Assembly: GCA_040902425.1 (NCBI GenBank) | Contig: JBBDXI010000059.1 | Span: forward strand, 1 to 25,422 | From: JBBDXI01 sp040902425 | Lineage (GTDB): Bacteria > Planctomycetota > Phycisphaerae > Phycisphaerales > UBA1924 | Length of the DNA stretch: 25,422 bases | Direction of reading: 5' to 3' | In this document: piece by piece, positions 20,528-25,422 of the stretch | Position numbering within the stretch: the stretch's first letter is position 1 | Layout of the letters: every line of letters begins with the position of its first letter | Notes under the pieces: model-generated | Databases searched by the model: none | What the model saw: the letters and a program-made list of their open reading frames with translations, nothing else | What the model was told of the DNA's origin: nothing | Translations under genes and position numbers: made by a program

Positions 20528-23500
20528 GGCGCTCGCCCCGCGGCGAGCAGCGGCTCCTCATCCGGGGCGGCGTCGGCGCTGGGCTCGCTCGGCGCGCTGT
20601 CGCGCTGCTTCGCGAGGGCACGCTTCCACGCGGCGGCCAGCGGCTCGCGCGTGAGGTCGGCGATGCCCCTGGCGGGCCCGAACGGCGCCTGGGTGCGGGG
20701 CGCGATCGTGCCGTCGCTGCGGATGGCGAGGTGGTCGGCGGCGGCGCGGCGGGCGGCGGGGGCCGGCGGCGGGAGGGGCTCGATGCGCTGGCCCTCGATC
20801 GCGCGCGGAAGGGCGTCGATGACGGCAGCGCCAGCGCCGAGGAGCCAGCGGTCGTAGAAGGCCTCGATCTCCTCGTAGGTCCCGTCGCAGCGGGTTGTGC
20901 GGGGGACGATCCAGGGGAACGGCAGGCCGCCGTGGGCCTCGCGGGCGGGGGCGGCGGCCTCCAGAAGCCGGATGAGGTTGCCGCGGGCGCGCTCGAAGAG
21001 GTCGGCGCCCATCAGGGCGCGGTAGGCGGCGGCGGATTCGGCCATCAGGTCCACGCTGATGATGTCGGGGGCGGCCTCCAGGAGGGCGTGGGCCTGGCGC
21101 TCATCGCCGAGGAGGTCGGTGCGGATGTGGATGCCGGCGATGCCGGCGCGCCGGGCTGCGCCGACGAGGCGGGGGAGGTCGGGATGGAGGAGCGGGTCGC
21201 CCGCGCCGAAGAACGTGAGCACGGCGTCGTCGCGGGCGGCGGCGATCTGGGCGAAGAGCGACTCGGCGAGGGCGGGGGCGAGGGCGGGGCGCTCGACGGG
21301 CTCCGGGGCGCTGCGGAGCCACTGGCCGCGCGGGCCGCTGGTCAGGCGCCCGGGGCACAGCTCGAGCGTGTACTCGCGCGGGAGCGGGGGCGGCGCGGCC
21401 GCGGCGGCGTGTCGGGCGATCTCCTCAGCGCCCGCGCTGGCCCAGGCGCCGCCGAGGGAGCGGGTGGTGGCGGCGAGCAGGGCGCACCCGGGGGCGCTGT
21501 CCGCGATGAAGCGCAGGCCGCAGTCGCGGACGGCGGGGGCGGCGGCGATGCAGACGGGCTTGCCGCTGCTGTCGGCGCGGAGGTTGGCGATGGGGTCGGG
21601 CATCGGGGCGACGGGCGTGTAGCCGAGGCGCCCGCCGATGGTCGCGAGCGCGCCGGCGGCGCTGTTGCTTGCCAGCTCGCGGACCAGGGTGCGGTCGATG
21701 ACGGCAGCGCCGAGGCCCGGCGGCGCCTGGCAGAAGGCGAGGCGCACCCGCCCGGCGCTGCCGTCGGCGGACCACCCCTGGCGGAACTGCGCGGCCGCGG
21801 CGTCGATGAGGGCGGGGTCCACCAGGGCCCAGTCGGGGCCGATGAGGGCTGCGCCGTCGATGCGGCGCTCCTCGAGGATAGGGGCGAGAGCGGCGGGGTC
21901 GAGGACCTCGTCGTAGACGGTGAGGCCGCTGAGGCCGCCGCGCCAGCAGTGGGCGGACCAGAGGCGTGCGGCGGCGACGGCGCGGGCACGGCCGGGGCTG
22001 GGGGGGGCGACGCGGGCGATGTCGAGCCGCAGGCCGTGGGGGGCGACGCCGATCTGAGGGGCGAGGGCGGCGGGGTCGGTTGCGAGGAGGAGGACGCCGT
22101 CGAGCTCGCGGCAGCGGGCGAGGCGGTCGAGGGTGCGGCGGAGCGCGGAGCGGCCGGCGATGAGGGGGGCGGCGAGGTCGCGGGGGATGCCCAGAGCGCC
22201 GCGGGCGGGGTCGATGGGGATGACGGCGACGATGCGGGTGCGCTCGCTGCGGATGGTGATGGGCAGGCGGGACGCCTGCCCCACGGCCTCCTCGATTCGC
22301 GCGGCGGCGGCGGCGGTCTCGCCGGTCTGGCGCGGGCCGCCGGCGAGCATGCGGGCGGTGGCGTCGAGCATCGAGCCGAGCTCATCGGCGGCCTCGGCGA
22401 GCCACCGGACGTTGGTGAGGTCGCGCTCCAGCTCCATGCGCTGGCGCTGGATGGGGGGCAGGCCGGTCTTCAGCATGATCGCGCGGTCGGCGCGGATGCG
22501 CTTCAGCGAGCCGGCCTGGTTGAGGTGCTGGACGAGGGCGAAGGCGGGGCGGAGGCCGGAGACCTCCTCGCCGATGGCGTGGGCCCGACCGATGAGGCGG
22601 TTGACGCGGGGCTGGTCGTGCTGGTGGTCGATGATCTCGCGGAGGATGGCGGCGGTCTCGCGGGAGCGCTCGGCGATGCGGAGGACATCGTGGCGGACCT
22701 TGCGGACGCGGTCGAGCGTGCGGCGGAGGCGGGCGGGGGCATCGTCGGCGGCGCGGGGCTCGGGGGGGTGGAAGGCGGCGGCGTCGCGGTACGCGTCGAG
22801 GGCGTCGGCGAGGGTCATCGCGCGGGCGTGGGCCTTGGCGACGCCGCCCTCGGTGGCGTCGACGACGGAGAGGCCGCGGGCCGAGTCCTCGAGGAAGTCG
22901 CGCTCGAACTGGGAGAGGTAGGTGGCCATCTGCTGGTCGGTGTAGATGGCGCGGCCGCGGGTGTCGGTGCGAAGCTGGAGGTTGGGCTCGCCCTGCCCAC
23001 CCTCGCCGATCTTGAACCGGCCGCGGACGATGCGCTCCCACTCGAGCATCTCGAGGGTCCGGAACTCGGAGAGCTCGCCGGACCAGACGTGGTGGATGGC
23101 GGCGCCGGCGGCGTAGTACTGGCCGTCGGTGAAGCCGAGGTCCTGGCCGACGAGGATGACGGGGTCGCAGCCCAGGAGGCGGGCGAGGTAGTAGGCCATG
23201 TGGGCGACGGTGGCGCCGGGGCGGAGCGAGCCCATGAGGCGGGAGAGGCCCTCGCCCAGGAGTTCCTCGAGGAAGGGGTCGGCGGGGACGCGGATGGCCC
23301 CCGGGAAGGCGGAGAGGATGGCGGGGTTGGCCTTGGGCTCGGCGACGAGGGTGACGCCCTCGGCGGCGGGCCCGGTGAGGCCCTCGTAGAAGCGGCGGCT
23401 GACCTCGTGGTAGTCGAGCGCGGTGACGAAGTGGGGCCGGATGCCCTCCGCGAGCAGGGTCTTGAGGACCGTCTGGACGGCGATGATGACGAAGCGCTCG

Positions 23501-24309
23501 CGGATGCCGGGGCGCTTGAGGAGGGCGATGTTGCGGCCGAGGCTGGGGCCGGCGGAGACGACGATGGCGGCCCGACCGGCGCCCGCGCCCGCGAGGTCGG
23601 CGATGCCCGGGAGCGTCGCGTAGCGGTCGAGGTTCATCAGTACGTTGCGGGTGGTGACGGGGCAGTTGAGCAGCGTGGTGCGGACGGCGGTGCGGCTGGC
23701 GCTGATCCAGTGGCGGAAGGCGGAGACGAACTCGGCGCTGGCGGGGCCCAGGCGCGAGCGCTGGGCGGGGTGCTCGAGGAGGGCGACGTCGGAGCCGAGG
23801 AAGGGGAGGGCCTCCCGGCCGCGCATGGCCGCGGCGATGGCGGCCTGGGTGGGCTCGGTGATGAGGACGACCTCCGGCCGGCGGAGCCACGCGGAATGGT
23901 CGATGTGCCCGAGCGCAGCGCGGAGCAGGGCCAGGTCGGGCTCGAAGATGACGACGACGCCCCAGGGCGGAAGCGGCGAAGCGCCGGCGGCGGCGGGCGC
24001 GGGGAGGCGCTCGATCAGGGCGCGGGCGTGGTAGCCCAGGCCCAGGCCGGGGATGAGGACGCCCGCGGCCTGGGCGAGGTCCACGGTCTCGGCGAGGCGG
24101 CGGGCCTCTTCGAGGGGCCGGCGGCGGCTGGCGAGCTGGCGGGCGGCGTCGCCCTCGCCGAGGGTGGCGCTGGGGACGGCGTCGTCGGTTTCGAAGAACC
24201 GCGCATCGGCGCGGGGCGTAGCGCTGAGGACCGCGCGGGCGAGGCCCGGCGCACCCTGGGCAAGGGCCAGGAGGTTGCGATTGAAGATGGCTTCGTCCGG
24301 CGCGGGCAT
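20524..24309 (-). CDS. tripartite fusion: Maf/DUF115-type glycosyltransferase + nucleotidyltransferase-like + radical-SAM/SPASM-like
   Basis: The 1261-residue product starts MPAPDEAIFNRNLLALAQG. Residues ~1-640 match motility accessory factor / MptE-like DUF115 proteins: GVLIPGLGLGYHARALIE, IVVSAGPSLGRNIALLK (~250), VTALDYHEVSRRFYEG, VAHMAYYLARLLGCDPVILVGQDLGFTDGQYYA (~375-395), then a helical tail. Maf proteins transfer sialic-type sugars to flagellins. Residues ~690-940 resemble SpsF/KdsB-like nucleotidyltransferases (RGALGIPRDLAAPLIAGRSAL), but the usual catalytic Lys is Arg. Residues ~979-1230 resemble radical SAM plus SPASM proteins (LTFFGAGDPLLHPDLPRLV, SDGTIAP), but the CxxxCxxC motif (here LELCPGRLTSG) and SPASM Cys are missing. 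Its stop overlaps neuA (ATGA), tying it to CMP-sugar supply. No Shine-Dalgarno is clear at ATG 24309. Confidence 0.88.
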   Translation of the reverse strand: MPAPDEAIFNRNLLALAQGAPGLARAVLSATPRADARFFETDDAVPSATLGEGDAARQLASRRRPLEEARRLAETVDLAQAAGVLIPGLGLGYHARALIERLPAPAAAGASPLPPWGVVVIFEPDLALLRAALGHIDHSAWLRRPEVVLITEPTQAAIAAAMRGREALPFLGSDVALLEHPAQRSRLGPASAEFVSAFRHWISASRTAVRTTLLNCPVTTRNVLMNLDRYATLPGIADLAGAGAGRAAIVVSAGPSLGRNIALLKRPGIRERFVIIAVQTVLKTLLAEGIRPHFVTALDYHEVSRRFYEGLTGPAAEGVTLVAEPKANPAILSAFPGAIRVPADPFLEELLGEGLSRLMGSLRPGATVAHMAYYLARLLGCDPVILVGQDLGFTDGQYYAAGAAIHHVWSGELSEFRTLEMLEWERIVRGRFKIGEGGQGEPNLQLRTDTRGRAIYTDQQMATYLSQFERDFLEDSARGLSVVDATEGGVAKAHARAMTLADALDAYRDAAAFHPPEPRAADDAPARLRRTLDRVRKVRHDVLRIAERSRETAAILREIIDHQHDQPRVNRLIGRAHAIGEEVSGLRPAFALVQHLNQAGSLKRIRADRAIMLKTGLPPIQRQRMELERDLTNVRWLAEAADELGSMLDATARMLAGGPRQTGETAAAAARIEEAVGQASRLPITIRSERTRIVAVIPIDPARGALGIPRDLAAPLIAGRSALRRTLDRLARCRELDGVLLLATDPAALAPQIGVAPHGLRLDIARVAPPSPGRARAVAAARLWSAHCWRGGLSGLTVYDEVLDPAALAPILEERRIDGAALIGPDWALVDPALIDAAAAQFRQGWSADGSAGRVRLAFCQAPPGLGAAVIDRTLVRELASNSAAGALATIGGRLGYTPVAPMPDPIANLRADSSGKPVCIAAAPAVRDCGLRFIADSAPGCALLAATTRSLGGAWASAGAEEIARHAAAAAPPPLPREYTLELCPGRLTSGPRGQWLRSAPEPVERPALAPALAESLFAQIAAARDDAVLTFFGAGDPLLHPDLPRLVGAARRAGIAGIHIRTDLLGDERQAHALLEAAPDIISVDLMAESAAAYRALMGADLFERARGNLIRLLEAAAPAREAHGGLPFPWIVPRTTRCDGTYEEIEAFYDRWLLGAGAAVIDALPRAIEGQRIEPLPPPAPAARRAAADHLAIRSDGTIAPRTQAPFGPARGIADLTREPLAAAWKRALAKQRDSAPSEPSADAAPDEEPLLAAGRAP
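22262..22280. repeat. single copy of the GGCAGGCG palindrome inside the Maf fusion gene
   Basis: GGCAGGCGGGACGCCTGCC is identical to the neuA units but is read in another frame (VGQASRLP instead of GAGVPPA). It sits in the linker between the Maf and nucleotidyltransferase-like domains, near residue 680. Confidence 0.9.
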
Positions 24310-24372
24310 GCAGCGCACCCGCCGCGCCGAGCGCACGGAGGGCGCAGGCTTGTGATCGGCGCTCCGCCCGGC

Positions 24373-24378
24373 GACACT
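24373..24378 (+). promoter_or_regulatory. -10-like GACACT before the NTF2-like gene
   Basis: GACACT lies 7 nt before ATG 24386 and no Shine-Dalgarno is present. The spacer to the divergent Maf gene is only 76 bp. Confidence 0.3.
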
Positions 24379-24382
24379 TGCG

Positions 24383-24388
24383 ATTATG
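24383..24388 (-). promoter_or_regulatory. candidate -10 CATAAT for the maf-neuA-neuB operon
   Basis: CATAAT on the minus strand (one mismatch to TATAAT) overlaps the divergent ATG and would leave a leader of about 65 nt before ATG 24309. No -35 was recognised. Confidence 0.3.
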
Positions 24389-25069
24389 ACCAGCCCCCTC
24401 ACCCTCGTGCTCTCCGCGGCCGTGGCGCAGCTGCCGCACTCGAACCCGCCGGCGCCGCTGGCGCGCCCGCCGGTGCTGGAGCGGCTGTTCCTGGAGCAGC
24501 CCCTGCCACTGATGGCGGGGCTGATGGTGGCCGGGATCGTGGCGCTGGTGGTCCTGAACCGGCAGGGGCGGCCGGCGGCGGGGACGATCGTGGTCGGCGC
24601 GGCGGCGATGGTGGCGGGGGCGGTGTGGCTGCTGGCGCGGGTGGTGGAGACGCCGCGGGAGGCGATGACGGCGGCGGTGGTGGCGCTGGTGGACGCGACG
24701 GCGCGCCTGGATGAGCCGGGCATGGACCGGCACATGGCGCCCGCCCTTCGCTTCTACAGCAGCTACGGCTCGCCGGGGCCGGCGGTGCCGGAGGCCGGGA
24801 TCGACAAGTCGGCGCTGATCGTGCTGGCCCGCGACAAGCTGCGGGAGTACCCGATCAGGGAGCACGCCGTGCAGGAGGTCCAGGCCGTTCTCGATGGGCC
24901 GGGCGTGGGGCGCACGCAGGTGCGCGTGCGGGTGGTGGCCGAGGTCGGCCCGCTCACCTTCCCTCACACCTCGTGGTGGATCGTCCGGTGGCGGCGCGAG
25001 CAGGACGGCGTGTGGCGGGCGCACTCGATCGAGCCGGTGGACATTCCGCTTGCGGGGGGGCGGCGGTGA
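24386..25069 (+). CDS. membrane-anchored NTF2/SnoaL-like protein
   Basis: The 227-residue product has two membrane helices (about 40-58, PLMAGLMVAGIVALVVL, and 64-87, AGTIVVGAAAMVAGAVWLLA). A soluble alpha+beta domain follows: ETPREAMTAAVVALVDATARLDEPGMDRHMAPALRFY, LIVLARDKL, VQEVQAVLDGPGVGRTQVRVRVVAEVG and SWWIVRWRREQDGVWRAHSIEPVDIP. This matches the SnoaL/DUF4440-like NTF2 fold in layout. Function is unknown; such domains bind small ligands or act as assembly modules. It is divergent from the maf operon with a shared 76-bp promoter region. An alternative reading of the opposite strand (extension of the Maf ORF to 24735) is an antisense shadow. Confidence 0.75.
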   Translation: MTSPLTLVLSAAVAQLPHSNPPAPLARPPVLERLFLEQPLPLMAGLMVAGIVALVVLNRQGRPAAGTIVVGAAAMVAGAVWLLARVVETPREAMTAAVVALVDATARLDEPGMDRHMAPALRFYSSYGSPGPAVPEAGIDKSALIVLARDKLREYPIREHAVQEVQAVLDGPGVGRTQVRVRVVAEVGPLTFPHTSWWIVRWRREQDGVWRAHSIEPVDIPLAGGRR

Positions 25070-25422
25070 GTAGGCTGGGCGCGTGAAGGACAACCTCCCT
25101 CCAGCGCCATGGAATCGAGTTCGAAGAGCGGTGCATCTGGGAAGGACGCGTGTGCCGCCCCATCCGGGGCTCGACGAACGAGAAGATCGCGCACGGGATG
25201 AACGACCGTTTCCAGGGGCTTCCGCCCCTGGCTATGTTCGGACGCCGCATCCGCGGCGAAGACCGGGGCCGACGCCGCTTCCGCCCCTGGCTATGTTCGG
25301 ACGCCGCACCCGCGGCGAAGACCGGACCGGCGCCGCTTCCGCCCGCGAGAACTGGGATCGAGGCCGCTTCACGGCGAAGATGGGACCGACGCCGCATCCG
25401 CGGCGACGAGCCGGATGGCCGG
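25070..25422. repeat. terminal spacer with decaying ~59-bp tandem repeats
   Basis: No gene is supported in the last 353 bases. CTTCCGCCCCTGGCTATG with its downstream GACGCCGC/GCGGCG hairpin starts at 25219 and 25278 (period 59), with degraded units at 25336 and 25367. The first unit is preceded so that CCAGGGG-CTTCCG-CCCCTGG (25212-25231) forms a stem, followed by GGCTATGTTC (25230-25239; second copy 25289-25298), a CGCCGC-ATCC-GCGGCG stem and GAAGAC. Bases 25083-25210 are open in several frames, but none has a convincing start or family. Confidence 0.7.

Noticed and set aside
20458..24714. Plus-strand open frame of 1418 codons antisense to the maf operon
   Set aside because: Gly/Ala/Glu-rich shadow of the minus-strand gene, with no recognisable domain; the minus strand has clear family motifs.
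24954..25397. 147-codon minus frame at the window end
   Set aside because: It runs through the tandem repeats and into the 3' end of the NTF2-like gene; composition is repeat-driven.
1..25422. tRNA, rRNA, CRISPR or replication origin
   Set aside because: No cloverleaf with GTTCGA-type T-loop, no rRNA-like stretch, no evenly spaced repeat array and no DnaA-box cluster was recognised by eye.

Overview
The window is very GC-rich (most rows look above 70% GC) and densely coded on both strands. The gene set is Gram-negative: bamA, an ompH/skp homologue and lpxD in the classic order, several lipoproteins and a pilin-like secreted protein. An HTH protein anchored by C-terminal membrane helices, a tripartite Maf-type sugar transferase fusion, many dispersed palindromic repeats and GTG starts suggest a planctomycete, probably a Phycisphaerae-like lineage. 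That is inferred from gene style only; no rRNA or marker gene is present. Two 10-base N runs (293-302, 4784-4793) show the window comes from a draft scaffold.

Layout. 56-4605 (minus) is the outer-membrane biogenesis cluster bamA > ompH > lpxD. 4919-6831 (plus) has a small lipoprotein, a secreted lamin-tail-domain protein and nuoE. 6832-7250 is a spacer filled with decayed repeat elements and fragmentary copies of the 3' ends of both flanking genes. 7251-8438 (minus) is a YrdC/Sua5-like domain fused to a low-molecular-weight tyrosine phosphatase. 8748-9857 (plus) is a pilin-like protein behind a long structured leader. 10037-11422 (minus) is fumarylacetoacetase. 11453-12060 is a small unit with about 80 bp inverted repeats around a frameshifted DUF559 endonuclease gene. 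12110-15524 carries a PDZ lipoprotein, a frameshifted Arg-rich protein, a VOC protein divergent from a GbsR/MarR-type regulator, a small unknown protein and the HTH/transmembrane protein. 15947-16828 is an HDOD protein. 16959-24309 (minus) is a nonulosonic (sialic-type) acid locus: maf-like fusion > neuA > neuB > [repeat] > neuC. 24386-25069 (plus) is a membrane-anchored NTF2-like protein. The window ends in decaying tandem repeats.

How the genes work together. The first cluster makes and inserts outer-membrane material (lipid A acylation, periplasmic chaperone, barrel assembly). The last cluster should make a ManNAc-type sugar (NeuC), condense it with PEP (NeuB), activate it with CMP (NeuA) and hand it to the Maf-type transferase, whose family glycosylates flagellin or other surface proteins. 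In that last protein the middle nucleotidyltransferase-like and C-terminal radical-SAM/SPASM-like domains both lack their signature residues.

Most notable signals: (1) palindromic repeats inserted in frame inside neuA and the maf fusion, one of them read in different frames in the two genes; (2) the DUF559 unit; (3) a core GGCTAYRTTC after GC-rich hairpins in three unrelated spacers; (4) a -10-like hexamer 5-7 nt before the start codon of seven genes without a clear Shine-Dalgarno sequence, suggesting leaderless transcripts; (5) the Maf fusion with its two degenerate domains.
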